32,062 bases of DNA from Clostridium puniceum (GCF_002006345.1 NZ_LZZM01000211.1:1-32062); one strand, 5' to 3'; positions 1 to 8,756 are shown, numbered from the stretch's first letter. Numbers and translations: made by a program. Notes: a model not told the origin generated them from the letters alone.

Positions 1-406
1 AAGTCGTGGCGGACATACAACAAAAATCCACACAGTTGTTGATGGTCTTGGCAATCCAGTTTATTTTCAATTATCTTCTGGTAATTTACATGATAGCACA
101 CTTGCCGTGGATGTTCTTTCAAATATTTATATAAAAGGCAGTAATATTTTAGGTGATAAAGCATATGGTACAAAGGAAATTAATAAATATATTGCTTCAC
201 AAGAAGCTTCCTATACAATTCCACCTAAAACAAATGCGCAGAATCCATCGCATTGTGACTGGTGGGTATATAAAGAACGCCATTTAGTAGAATGCTTCTT
301 TAATAAAATCAAGCATTTTCGCAGAGTTTCAACTCGCTATGACAAGCTTGCGTCTTCATTTCTTGCTTTTGTTTATGTTGCGTCCATTTTTATTTTATCA
401 AAATAG
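1..406 (+). CDS. IS5-family transposase, C-terminal part (cut by window edge)
   Basis: The open frame runs in from the left edge (codons from base 2) to TAG at 404-406. A GTG at 107 is internal, not the start. The visible part holds SRGGHTTKIHTVVDG, then LGDKAYG with the second acidic residue of the DDE triad, then the stretch around RHLVECFF, where E is the last triad residue. KIKHFRRVSTRYDK and a hydrophobic tail follow. This arrangement is typical of the catalytic half of IS5-family (IS427-like) transposases. The first catalytic Asp and the left IS end lie outside the window, so intactness cannot be judged. There is no frame disruption in what is visible. Confidence 0.88.
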   Translation, partial: SRGGHTTKIHTVVDGLGNPVYFQLSSGNLHDSTLAVDVLSNIYIKGSNILGDKAYGTKEINKYIASQEASYTIPPKTNAQNPSHCDWWVYKERHLVECFFNKIKHFRRVSTRYDKLASSFLAFVYVASIFILSK

Positions 407-436
407 CATAAGGCAATATTGTTCTCAGACACGCCC
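407..436. mobile_element. Probable right terminus of the IS element
   Basis: Just after the transposase stop lies a short non-coding tail ending in GTTCTCAGACACGCCC, after which the base composition becomes plain AT-rich. Read inward this begins GGGCGTGTCTGAGAAC, which resembles IS5-group terminal inverted repeats. The mate repeat is outside the window, so the exact end and the target duplication cannot be confirmed. A possible target sequence is CTAA near 434-437. Confidence 0.45.
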
Positions 437-475
437 TAATAGATTATAAATTTAATATATTTTGTTTTTAAATCA

Positions 476-591
476 AATTAAGCCAGAGTTTTATTTAAAT
501 AGACTATAATAAATATCGGATATTAAGTATATTATGTATGCTTATATCCGATATTTATTATAGTCTATTTAATATTTCCTCTGGCTTAATT
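476..591. repeat. Large near-perfect palindrome (48-bp arms)
   Basis: The arms at 476-523 and 544-591 are reverse complements except for about five positions near the outer third. The 20-base centre (524-543) is itself partly self-complementary (TAAGTAT against ATGCTTA), so almost the whole 116 bases can fold into one long hairpin. The outer ends read AATTAAGCCAGAG. It lies between the IS end and the stop of the lipin-like gene. It could act as a strong transcription barrier in either direction, but it has no classical T-tract terminator layout. Its size and terminal symmetry also fit a small non-autonomous palindromic element. No coding capacity was seen in the rest of 437-740. Confidence 0.85.
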
Positions 592-740
592 GTAAGTTCG
601 CTTCTACTAATATAAATTTATATCTTTCTTATGTTAATTTACACTTTATATACATCTTAATATTCTATTACCTTAAAACTTAATTTTTGATTATTTACTT
701 ATAGTATTTATTATGATAAGCAAATTAATCTATTTAAATT

Positions 741-1757
741 TTACAATAATTGTTTTAGATGATCACTATAATTATTTATAGCGGTTGATCCACATATACC
801 AGCCTCTTTTCCAATGGTAAATATGTTCTTTTTATCAATTCCTGCATTTACATATGCTGTAACATCTGAACTTGCATTTCCATATCCATAACAGAATTGT
901 ATTCCCTGAGCCTTTAATTGCTTTAAATACTCTTCCTTAAATGTAGCGGCTGATGCTCCAAGTAATAATTCACTCCCCTCACTAGTATGAATTAATCCTC
1001 GTGGAAATTTTTTCTCAATCAACCAGTTTTGACTTTCTTCTATTAACCAATAAGGACGTGCTGTTAAATAAACAATCTCGTATCCTTTAGCTACATAATA
1101 TTTCACTACATCATTAGCATTATTGTACATTTCAGCTTTATAACTTGAATTGAAAAATTCACCTGAATATTCTTTAACACTTTCAAAATCACTAGTAGTA
1201 AGAGTTCCATCCATATCAAAAATCACATACTTTTTATCAGTATTTAAAACCTGTATATACATATTAGCTTCTGTACCATCACCTTCTACATACATTTTAA
1301 TCAAATGTAATCCCACTTCTAATTTCATATTGTCAGGAACATTATATTTAATACGTCCATCTGAATCTGTAAGTGCTCTACCTATTTTCTTCCAAGCTGA
1401 TGGACTTTTATCAAGAGAATATTCGTATATAGAAACCCATTCTTTTTCTAAATCTTTTCTAAAGTCACCATATTGAAATTTGCCTTCAACATATTGAGGC
1501 TGTCCAACTTTATATACTGTATCATAACCATTATGATGTGGTGTATGTACACTTATAACATGTTGGTTTGTCCAACTTATAAAATTGCTTTTTGCTGGTG
1601 CTGAGAATTCATTGTTTTTGAAATCGAAATATTTTATTTCTGAATTATATCTTAGTGTTCTTGATGAAGCATATGTATCGACACACATTAACGTTGATAA
1701 AAGTATTCCAACTAAAGCCGATAAAATTAAACTTTTTGTTTTTGAAAAAATAGTCAT
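741..1757 (-). CDS. Secreted lipin-like (LNS2/HAD) phosphatase
   Basis: This is a 338-residue protein with a clear signal peptide: MTIFSKTKS, a hydrophobic core, and a likely cut after TYA near residue 30. Residues ~40-170 look like a beta-rich N-terminal module. Residues ~176-330 form a HAD-type phosphatase domain of the LNS2 (lipin/Ned1/Smp2) kind. Motif I is DMDGT at 181-185, with D181 the expected nucleophile and D183 the acid/base. Motif II is LTARP at 231-235. A GNASSDVTAY block at 293-302 corresponds to the last acidic motif. Eukaryotic lipins dephosphorylate phosphatidic acid, but the substrate of secreted bacterial relatives is not known to me. The start is backed by GGGAGAAG eight bases before ATG. 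It stands alone, with no operon partner. Confidence 0.82.
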   Translation of the reverse strand: MTIFSKTKSLILSALVGILLSTLMCVDTYASSRTLRYNSEIKYFDFKNNEFSAPAKSNFISWTNQHVISVHTPHHNGYDTVYKVGQPQYVEGKFQYGDFRKDLEKEWVSIYEYSLDKSPSAWKKIGRALTDSDGRIKYNVPDNMKLEVGLHLIKMYVEGDGTEANMYIQVLNTDKKYVIFDMDGTLTTSDFESVKEYSGEFFNSSYKAEMYNNANDVVKYYVAKGYEIVYLTARPYWLIEESQNWLIEKKFPRGLIHTSEGSELLLGASAATFKEEYLKQLKAQGIQFCYGYGNASSDVTAYVNAGIDKKNIFTIGKEAGICGSTAINNYSDHLKQLL

Positions 1758-2057
1758 AAAATTTCTTCTCCCTTTTAATAAACTTTATTTTTGATTTTTG
1801 GCTTGTCCTTTTTCTATCATATTAGACAATAGTTTATATATGAATTGGAAGATTGTAAATGACATAGTCGTAAAATATACTTTTTCAGTCATGAACAAAT
1901 TTTAAATGAGTATTATTTTACAAATGATAATTATGGTTAAGTAAATAACCTTTTTTAGAACATATATATTCAAAATAAATTATCTTGAATTTTTATATTG
2001 GAATGCTAAAGTTTACATTAGTAGTTCAATATATATTTATGTTTAATAATGGTTTTA
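1758..2057. other. Intergenic stretch without recognisable content
   Basis: Only AT-rich sequence is seen between the lipin-like gene start and the GH53 remnant. It presumably contains the promoter of the lipin-like gene, but no convincing -35/-10 pair stood out. No ORF with family resemblance was found on either strand. Confidence 0.5.
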
Positions 2058-2276
2058 TTATTGGAATGCATATAATGCTACTATTGATTTTTCTTTAATA
2101 TCAAATGCATCTTTGCAATATTTATTCTATTCACTATAAAATTCAAGTTCCCAATAGAATACTCCTAAATTATTTATATATTTAAAACTAAAATTATTAA
2201 TTATTTTATTAAATTTATCTACAAGATTAACTTGATTTCTTAGTATCTGAGTATTTACTATATAACTTTTGTGATT
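2058..2276 (-). pseudogene. C-terminal remnant of a GH53 endo-beta-1,4-galactanase
   Basis: Read on the minus strand in one frame, this gives TQILRNQVNLVDKFNKI, then INNLGVFYWELEF, an in-frame TAG (2127-2129), then NKYCKDAFDIKEKSIVALYAF and a stop at 2058-2060. The order matches the end of arabinogalactan endo-1,4-galactanases: a helix with an RDLVN-like motif, the GLGVFYWEPE strand, and a terminal 'N.ALFD..G.AL.SL.AF' segment. The TAG and the lack of any N-terminal catalytic domain show it is dead. It ends almost exactly where the helD stop codon lies, so the rest was lost or replaced at that junction. Identification is from motif memory only. Confidence 0.6.
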
Positions 2277-2278
2277 TA

Positions 2279-4549
2279 CTAAATCAGCTTTGAAATATTA
2301 TCTTTTTCAATTATATATTCTAAATGCAAAGCTCTAGTTAATGAAACATACAATAATCTTTGATCTAAAATATTTTCTTTATAATTTTCTTCACTTGGAT
2401 TCAGTATAATAGTACAATCAAATTCTAACCCTTTTGTTAAATAAGAAGGAATTACTATGAAATCCTCTTTTAATTCCTTTTCCTTACCTTCTATTAACTC
2501 AAACCCGTACATACTTTTGCTCTTTAGAATTTTATAGATTTTTGATGCTTCTAAAATATTCTTAGTTATAATTGCTATACTACGTTTTCCATTAATTTTT
2601 ACATTAGCTATAATTTCATCTATTACAGTGTGATATTCTTCATCAGTTTTAATTTTTATTATTTTAGGCTTTGTGCCATGTCTTAAAACTGGTTTAGCAT
2701 CCTTAAGTCCTAAATTTTGAGCATTTAATGTCTTCTTCGCAAAATCAATTATTTCAACAGTAGATCTATAACTTTGAGTCAATTGAACATATGTTGCATT
2801 CCCGTCAAAAACTTTTTCTGTTATATCTTCCCATGTTTTTAATCCCTTATAATAATAAATCCCTTGAGCTAAGTCTCCTACTAAGGTTAATGCATTTCCT
2901 TTAGCAAAGCTATTAACCAAATACACTTGAAATGGGCTATAATCTTGTGCCTCATCAACTATAATATATTTAAACTTTTCATTTTCATCTATTCCATCCA
3001 ATACAACTCTAATGTATGCAAGAGCTGCTAAGTCATCTTCATCAATTATATTATTTTCATAATTACTATTAAATTCATCCTTCATATATTGTGATAAAAC
3101 TTTAGGTATTTTGTTATCAGTAGCTATTTCAAATAAATCACTATTATAAAAATTATAATACATATCCTTTGAACTTACTTCTTTCCATTCTTTAAAGTAA
3201 GCATTAAATTCTTTTTTACTATTATTCTTTATATTGTCTTTTATTTTATCTCTTTCTTCATATAAATTTATAAGAGATTTTCTTCTTTCCTCTGAATCAC
3301 TATATTTATTTCTAATTTCACTTATTACTTTTTCCCATTCTCTGTCTATTTGTAATAATAAACTTTCGATACTTTCTCTTATTTTTAGATTTAAATACCT
3401 CTTTATCTCATTTTTCCTCTTATTTATAGGATATGATTTTAAATCTTTAAGATACAACCTCTTTATTTCATTTTTACCAAACAATATTTCGTTACCAACC
3501 TTAATGTCTTTTATATCAAGAATACTTTTTTCAACTAATGAAACATACCTATCAAGCATTATTTTAAATGATAAAGTTCCTTTAACCTTACTAGAATTAA
3601 CTATTAATTTTTTCTTTTCTTCATCTTTTTCTTCTATTATCGCAAGTAATTTTTCATCTTTATTATATATTTTACCCTTCAACTTTAACTTTGATAATAC
3701 CAATTCTTCAAAGGTACTTTGATTTACCTCTTCTGCTCCAAGACTAGGTAAAATATCTGAAATATAATTTAAAAATAACTTATTAGGAGCCAAAACTAAA
3801 ATTTCATCCCCGCTCATAGTTTCCTTATATATATAAATAAGATATGCCAATCTATGTAATGCTATTGTAGTTTTCCCAGAGCCTGCTGAACCTTGCACGA
3901 TTATAGGTAAATTTTTAGGCCATCTTATTATTTCATTTTGTTCTTTTTGAATTGTAGCAACAACTTCCTTTAATTTTTTTCCCCTGGTTTCTTCAAGGTT
4001 TATTTTTAGAAATTCATCGACTAAATTATTGCCCTCTCCCTCGTTTATAATAATGTCATTAATTCCTTCATCAAATAACTGTTCTATATCCCCATCCTTA
4101 TATAGAAATTTTCTTTTTAATTCTAATTTTCCTTCAACGATTCCTCCAGGAGCTTTATAATATGAATCTCCACCAGTTCCACTATAGTAAAGATCAGCAA
4201 CTGGGGCTCTCCAATCAACAACTATTTCCTCTCCATCCTTACTATTACTTATACCTTTTTTCCCGATATATATACTCTCTGTAAATCTTGCTCGCTCTCT
4301 AAAATCTACTCTACCAAAATAAGGCTCATTTAATGACTCTTCATATTTTTCAATGTCTTGAGATAGATAATTAAATATTTTTTCATTGGCTTGCTTTTCT
4401 TCGTTATAACTGCCTTTTGATTCTTTACTTAAAAGTCTAAGTTTCTTTTCGACTTCTTGAACCTTTGATTTCTTTTCCTTTAATTCTTCTGTTATTATTT
4501 TTTTCTTTTCTACTAGTATTTTTTTCTCTTCATTCAAATTTTTATTCAT
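2279..4549 (-). CDS. helD: HelD-like RNA polymerase recycling ATPase (UvrD/Rep superfamily)
   Basis: This 756-residue superfamily-1 helicase-like protein is close in length to Bacillus HelD. Residues ~1-75 are charged and predicted coiled coil, the arm that in HelD enters the RNA polymerase secondary channel. The ATPase motifs are complete: Walker A QGSAGSGKTT (219-228), Walker B VDEAQD (531-536), GDLAQG (558-563), QSYRST (592-597), TKGLEFD (705-711) and YVSLTRA (734-740). Known HelD proteins release stalled RNA polymerase from nucleic acid using ATP, and some relatives protect against rifamycins. The ATG at 4549 has only a weak AGGA site, which overlaps the stop of a short upstream ORF. It is transcribed alone from its own promoter. 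A generic UvrD-family helicase is the alternative, but the coiled-coil N-terminus argues for HelD. Confidence 0.85.
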   Translation of the reverse strand: MNKNLNEEKKILVEKKKIITEELKEKKSKVQEVEKKLRLLSKESKGSYNEEKQANEKIFNYLSQDIEKYEESLNEPYFGRVDFRERARFTESIYIGKKGISNSKDGEEIVVDWRAPVADLYYSGTGGDSYYKAPGGIVEGKLELKRKFLYKDGDIEQLFDEGINDIIINEGEGNNLVDEFLKINLEETRGKKLKEVVATIQKEQNEIIRWPKNLPIIVQGSAGSGKTTIALHRLAYLIYIYKETMSGDEILVLAPNKLFLNYISDILPSLGAEEVNQSTFEELVLSKLKLKGKIYNKDEKLLAIIEEKDEEKKKLIVNSSKVKGTLSFKIMLDRYVSLVEKSILDIKDIKVGNEILFGKNEIKRLYLKDLKSYPINKRKNEIKRYLNLKIRESIESLLLQIDREWEKVISEIRNKYSDSEERRKSLINLYEERDKIKDNIKNNSKKEFNAYFKEWKEVSSKDMYYNFYNSDLFEIATDNKIPKVLSQYMKDEFNSNYENNIIDEDDLAALAYIRVVLDGIDENEKFKYIIVDEAQDYSPFQVYLVNSFAKGNALTLVGDLAQGIYYYKGLKTWEDITEKVFDGNATYVQLTQSYRSTVEIIDFAKKTLNAQNLGLKDAKPVLRHGTKPKIIKIKTDEEYHTVIDEIIANVKINGKRSIAIITKNILEASKIYKILKSKSMYGFELIEGKEKELKEDFIVIPSYLTKGLEFDCTIILNPSEENYKENILDQRLLYVSLTRALHLEYIIEKDNISKLI

Positions 4550-4559
4550 ATTAATATTC

Positions 4560-4586
4560 CTATAATGAACTTTTAGAAAACTTCAT
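4560..4586 (-). CDS. Short leader ORF upstream of helD (MKFSKSSL)
   Basis: An eight-codon ORF, ATG at 4584-4586 to TAG at 4560-4562, follows a much better Shine-Dalgarno (GAGAGGAG, 4592-4599) than helD itself has. It encodes MKFSKSSL. Its TAG merges with the weak AGGA in front of helD, and only ten bases separate its stop from the helD ATG, which sits in another frame. This layout would allow translational coupling or attenuation of helD. No comparative evidence is available, so its function is inferred. Confidence 0.45.
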   Translation of the reverse strand: MKFSKSSL

Positions 4587-4638
4587 TATACACTCCTCTC
4601 ATAAAAATTGTTTATAAATTTACTTACTGGAAACTTTT

Positions 4639-4647
4639 ATTATACCA
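4639..4647 (-). promoter_or_regulatory. Extended -10 promoter of helD
   Basis: On the minus strand the sequence TGGTATAAT is an extended -10 element with perfect TATAAT. The -35 zone about 16-17 bases upstream is poor (GTTCTT) and falls inside the palindrome at 4661-4690. Transcription would start near 4632, giving a leader of roughly 80 bases that contains the short ORF. Confidence 0.5.
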
Positions 4648-4660
4648 TAATATAGTAATT

Positions 4661-4690
4661 AAGAACATTTTTTCACTGTGAAAAGTTCTT
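4661..4690. promoter_or_regulatory. Operator-like palindrome over the helD -35 region
   Basis: AAGAAC and GTTCTT bracket an inner TTTCAC/GTGAAA dyad. Together they give a near-perfect 30-base inverted repeat centred near 4676. It overlaps the position expected for the -35 element of helD, which fits a repressor binding site. No regulator gene is adjacent, so the protein that binds is unknown. Confidence 0.45.
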
Positions 4691-4834
4691 ACATATAAAT
4701 ATAAAAACTATACCCGAAACATATAAATTACAATTATATACGTCTTAGTATAGTTAATAAAGTTCTCATTTATTTAATATTATAAAATTACTATTATATT
4801 TTATGAACTTAAATTTTACCATTTCATTTTTATT

Positions 4835-5465
4835 CTAAAACCCAAAAGTATTTTCTACAATACTAGGTAAAACACTATAAATTGATTTTCCGATTCTTTC
4901 TTCAAAATATTCTTGTATTGCAAAGGTTGCTTTCCATTTTTCTACTGTATACTTATTAACACCATGCCTTAAAGCAACATCTAACATTCTTTTTTCCATT
5001 AAACAGCATCCTGTTGGTAGCGCTATAGCATCGCAGAGTTGAATTAATTTATCATAAGCTGAAAACTCAATATTATTCAAATATTCTTTAACAAAATTTA
5101 ATTCCTCTTTCGAACAATTCCATTTTCCAAATACAGAATCAATATTCTTATAAGTGAAAGAATGAGTTATGCAAATCTGTGCTAATAAATTATAGCCTTT
5201 TTCTGTTGCAAAATTATAGCCATCTATACTATGTCTCATGCTTGTTACTCCATATCTTCTTCCAAATATCATGTAACATTCCCAATACTAAGGCAATATT
5301 TTCATCTAATTCTCTATCTTCTCTAGCAATTAATTGGGCTGCTTGTCCTGCATAGAAGGAATGATCTATCCATAATCCTGGATTTAATTTACTTCCTTCA
5401 TCTAAAATAATTTTTGCTTCTTCCACACTTGGTACTTCTAAAATTAATTCTTTCAAATTCTTCAT
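4835..5465 (-). pseudogene. HD-domain hydrolase gene split by a single-base frameshift
   Basis: Two overlapping frames together make one HD-domain protein of about 209 residues. The upstream frame (ATG at 5463-5465) covers residues 1-67 with LWIDHS and MLHDI. The downstream frame continues GRRYGVTSMRHS, then LIQLCDAIALP, and ends at TAG 4835-4837. Removing one T from the TTT run at 5264-5266 (minus strand) restores HDIGRRYG, the normal family reading. The metal ligands H35, H65/D66 and the later Asp of CDAIA are all present. HD proteins of this size are predicted metal-dependent phosphohydrolases whose substrate cannot be told from sequence. The rest of the gene is undamaged, so the shift is recent or a sequencing error. 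The start has a poor ribosome site. Confidence 0.8.
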
Positions 5466-5680
5466 CTACTTTCTAAAATAACATTTTCAGCTACTGTATT
5501 TTTAACATTGCACTCTATTAACCAACAATTTGTTAATTCACCTTAATACAATTCATGTTTCGATAATAACTTCACTTTTCTAAATCCACTTTTTCATAAC
5601 AATTGATGCTGTTTTAAGTATATAAACATTTGTATGATAATGTAATACAAATAAATTTTATTAGCACAAAATTGGAAGGC

Positions 5681-5709
5681 ATCTAATCATGTAAATTTTT
5701 AGATTAGAT
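5681..5709 (-). terminator. Weak hairpin downstream of the GH2 gene
   Basis: ATCTAATC (5681-5688) pairs with GATTAGAT (5702-5709) 24 bases past the GH2 stop. On the minus strand the stem is followed by GCCTTCCAATTTT, so there is no immediate T tract. It may be a poor terminator or only an RNA 3' stabiliser. Confidence 0.3.
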
Positions 5710-5732
5710 ACACTATTATATTTTTAGAAGAA

Positions 5733-8528
5733 TTATAAAATATTTTTCAACTCTGAAATATTTATTTTTAAACTTGGTTTAAATTCTTCTCCTCTTACAT
5801 AATTTAAAATACTAAATAAAAATTGCTTTACTTCAATCTCATTAGTGATTTTTTCAAAATCGCAGGCGCATACTAAGAGATTTCCATTTAAAACTTCACA
5901 TTCAAACATTAATCCAAGTTTATGGTTTCGCTCAAAATTATCTATTGTTTGTACAATTGGTCTAAAATCTTTTAATGTATTATCTAATATAATTGAACGT
6001 GAATTTGAAACTATATTCCACCATTGATATGTTGAATATTCTTCACAAGAAAAATTTTTAAAAATAGGATGATTATTATTAATAAATAAGCCCATTGTAC
6101 CAACAGGAATTTCCTTTTTCATACTTTCAGAAATTGAACGGAACATTGGATAGCACCAAAAGTCCGTACAGTAAAAACCTTCAATAGATTTTTTTAGAGT
6201 ATTTAGTTTTGGAAACAGCACCACATTTTCGCCTTTTTCAAGTAATGAAATTGCCTCTTCAGATAATTTATCAAATATATTTAAACCTGTTTTATCAATA
6301 GAAATTTTCATTGGATAACACCATAAATCATAAGTTTTTTGTATATCCATACCTTCTATTTTTAATGATAAAGTTAGCTTTTTCATCACTTCTAAATTAG
6401 GCATTTTTATATTAATATTTCCTATATTAATATAATTCTCCTGGTCAGCCTCTGAAACAAAAATTTCTCCGTTTTCATATATTGTATTATTATCTTTTAA
6501 TACCCATAATAATTTAAAACTATTTAATGGAGTATTTTTGTAATAGCAAAGTTCAATATGTGCATTAAAATTTTCTTCTGCTTCATAATTGTATTTGTTA
6601 AATCTTGCCATCAATACGGAATCTGAACAAAAACTACGCCATTCTTCTAGAGATATCAATCCTTTTGAATCCATGAATGCATCTAAAACTCCTACTAATG
6701 CTGTTCCTTGTCCACTGAAATCCTGTAGATCTAAAAGCTGAAAACCTCCTAGTTTTTTTGTTCTAAATGCTGATTCTAATTCAGCTTTATAACAATCCAT
6801 TGCAAGCTTTCCTGAACATTTAAAATACTTCTCTGCTAGATCACCTAGCCCTTTATCTTCAAGTTTTTCTTTAAAAGTTTCAAAATTTCTTGCCTTTAGT
6901 GGACCTGTGTATTTTTTTATTTCATTAAAATTGGGATATGTTTCATACTGCCCAATTTCATGTGAAATTACAGGAACATTGGGAATCAGCTGCTCGCTAT
7001 AATCAGCTTTAACTGTTTTCGCTTCGGTACCAAATTGAATTTCTATTGTAACATCATTATTTAATGTTGAATTTTCCTCCTTCAAGGATGTTGGACAAAT
7101 ATTTTCATCATAGTCCTTCATTGTGCTTGGCATATCTGTTTGAACATGTCCTAGTGGTGCATCACACATTGCATAAGATCCTCTAAAAAGACGCTCTCTT
7201 GAAAATCTAACACCTGAGAAAAAATCATCATTTTCCAAAATTATAGGACAAAATTGAAAATTATTTGAACCTTGAGTATAAAGATGACGATTATCATAAG
7301 TCTTATAATCTTTTAAAATAATATTTAACCTTTCCTTACTACCCCAAAGTTCATTCCCAAGAGACATCATGACAAATGATGGATGATTTCCAAAGGTTTT
7401 TAACATAGAAAAACCTTCCTTAATTAAATAATCTTGTTCAGTTTGATTATGATTTTTATCATTTTCCTCTGTAATAGTTCCCCAAAATGGTAGTTCTGGC
7501 TGCATATAAACACCAAGTATGTCAGCTGCAGCAAAAGCTGCTTCTGGAGGACAGCATGTATGAAAGCGATAGTGATTTATTCCATAGTCTTTTGAAATTT
7601 TTAAAACCTTTAACCATTCGTGAACAGTAGTTGGTGCAAATCCAGTTAGGGGAAAAATCAAACCATCATGTTTTCCTCTAAGAAAAGTTTTAACACCATT
7701 TATTGTGAATTTATCACCTTGTGTCTTAAATTCACGCAAACCAAAAGTAATTTCATTTGTATCAACAGTTACACTATTAATCATAAGATTTAAATTTAGT
7801 TTATATAAATTTGGTTCATGCTCACTCCATAATAAAGCACTTTCACCTAATAAATAAGTTACAGAAAAATCATTTGAAGTAAAATTAAAATTCTTTACTT
7901 CCACTTTATGTTCATTTTTACTATTAAAGTTCGTCGCTGAAATTGAAATAACTCCATTGTCTGCACCAATAACCTTTGACTTTATTATGATAGATTTATT
8001 TTTAACATTAGGATAGACTTGAATATCACTTAAATACACTTTATCAAATACTTGCAACTCAATTTTCCCAGTAATACCATTCCAGTTTGTTTGAGTATCT
8101 GGAGATGTCAAATGACCACCTTTTGTAGGATAATTTGTGTTATCAACAAGTATAGTAATTATATGTTCACCACTTGATAAATAATTTGTAACATCATATA
8201 TATGTGGTGTACAAAGACTGTTTTGTGTACCTACTTTTACCCCATCTATCCAAATAGTAGTAACACGTGTTCTTTCTAAATAAAGAAAACAATTCTTGTC
8301 TGAGACATCTTCTGAAACATCAATAGTTCTAGAAAACCATGCATAACCTGCAAATTTATATTCTTCTGTTAAAAAACTAAGTTCAATATTTTCATTTCTC
8401 TTACCCTTCTTAAAATAAGAAGTTGTTCCTGGTAGTGTAATTGTATCACTAAATGGTGCATTTGCACCTTGCTTTTCTCCATCTAGTTGAAAATTCCAGA
8501 TACCACTTAAATCAATACTTTTATACAT
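5733..8528 (-). CDS. Glycoside hydrolase family 2 protein (beta-galactosidase/glucuronidase-like)
   Basis: This large GH2 enzyme has 931 residues from the preferred start. The N-terminal jelly-roll begins DLSGIWNFQLDG and includes WFSRTIDV and the IWIDG(V)KVG turn. It is followed by an immunoglobulin-like module and then the TIM barrel from FLRGKHDG (~282). The acid/base Glu lies in SLGNELWG (E393) and the nucleophile Glu in VISHEIGQYE (E524). The PELPFWG and TQGSNN strands are also typical. The long C-terminal ~300 residues are beta-rich. No signal peptide is seen, so it acts on imported oligosaccharides in the cytoplasm. The substrate is not deducible. An ATG 33 bases upstream is possible, but the strong AGAGGTGGGA site precedes the ATG at 8526-8528. 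No sugar transporter is adjacent. Confidence 0.85.
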   Translation of the reverse strand: MYKSIDLSGIWNFQLDGEKQGANAPFSDTITLPGTTSYFKKGKRNENIELSFLTEEYKFAGYAWFSRTIDVSEDVSDKNCFLYLERTRVTTIWIDGVKVGTQNSLCTPHIYDVTNYLSSGEHIITILVDNTNYPTKGGHLTSPDTQTNWNGITGKIELQVFDKVYLSDIQVYPNVKNKSIIIKSKVIGADNGVISISATNFNSKNEHKVEVKNFNFTSNDFSVTYLLGESALLWSEHEPNLYKLNLNLMINSVTVDTNEITFGLREFKTQGDKFTINGVKTFLRGKHDGLIFPLTGFAPTTVHEWLKVLKISKDYGINHYRFHTCCPPEAAFAAADILGVYMQPELPFWGTITEENDKNHNQTEQDYLIKEGFSMLKTFGNHPSFVMMSLGNELWGSKERLNIILKDYKTYDNRHLYTQGSNNFQFCPIILENDDFFSGVRFSRERLFRGSYAMCDAPLGHVQTDMPSTMKDYDENICPTSLKEENSTLNNDVTIEIQFGTEAKTVKADYSEQLIPNVPVISHEIGQYETYPNFNEIKKYTGPLKARNFETFKEKLEDKGLGDLAEKYFKCSGKLAMDCYKAELESAFRTKKLGGFQLLDLQDFSGQGTALVGVLDAFMDSKGLISLEEWRSFCSDSVLMARFNKYNYEAEENFNAHIELCYYKNTPLNSFKLLWVLKDNNTIYENGEIFVSEADQENYINIGNINIKMPNLEVMKKLTLSLKIEGMDIQKTYDLWCYPMKISIDKTGLNIFDKLSEEAISLLEKGENVVLFPKLNTLKKSIEGFYCTDFWCYPMFRSISESMKKEIPVGTMGLFINNNHPIFKNFSCEEYSTYQWWNIVSNSRSIILDNTLKDFRPIVQTIDNFERNHKLGLMFECEVLNGNLLVCACDFEKITNEIEVKQFLFSILNYVRGEEFKPSLKINISELKNIL

Positions 8529-8530
8529 TA

Positions 8531-8540
8531 TCCCACCTCT
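8531..8540 (-). promoter_or_regulatory. Ribosome binding site fixing the GH2 start
   Basis: AGAGGTGGGA on the minus strand ends two bases before ATG, with its GAGG core about 7 bases away. It lies inside the longer reading frame that begins at 8561, which makes the downstream ATG the real start. Confidence 0.7.
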
Positions 8541-8632
8541 TATATAATTATTTAAATTCAATAGCTTTTTTTAAAGTTATTTATTCATTAACTTTGCTGT
8601 ATACTCTATTAAAAAAATATTATGAATATATA

Positions 8633-8664
8633 ATTATATCAACATATCATAATATAAATGTCAA
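8633..8664 (-). promoter_or_regulatory. Candidate GH2 promoter
   Basis: On the minus strand a consensus TTGACA lies at 8659-8664. TATAAT (8633-8638) follows at a long 20-base spacing, or GATATA (8635-8640) at 18. The spacing is not ideal and the region is very AT-rich, so this is a tentative call. Transcription would begin about 100 bases before the gene. Confidence 0.35.
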
Positions 8665-8756
8665 TATATTGTTTAATATTTTAGTAATTACTAATTATAT
8701 ATAAAATAATATTATATATAACTTTATATTTAGTCAGTCGTATATATATTAGTAAT

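Noticed and set aside
476..591. The long palindrome as a CRISPR repeat or tRNA-like structure
   Set aside because: There is a single inverted pair with no spaced direct repeats and no cloverleaf features.
8529..8561. Longer GH2 start at ATG 8561
   Set aside because: The strong AGAGGTGGGA site lies inside this extension and points to ATG 8528; the extra 11 residues show no family resemblance.
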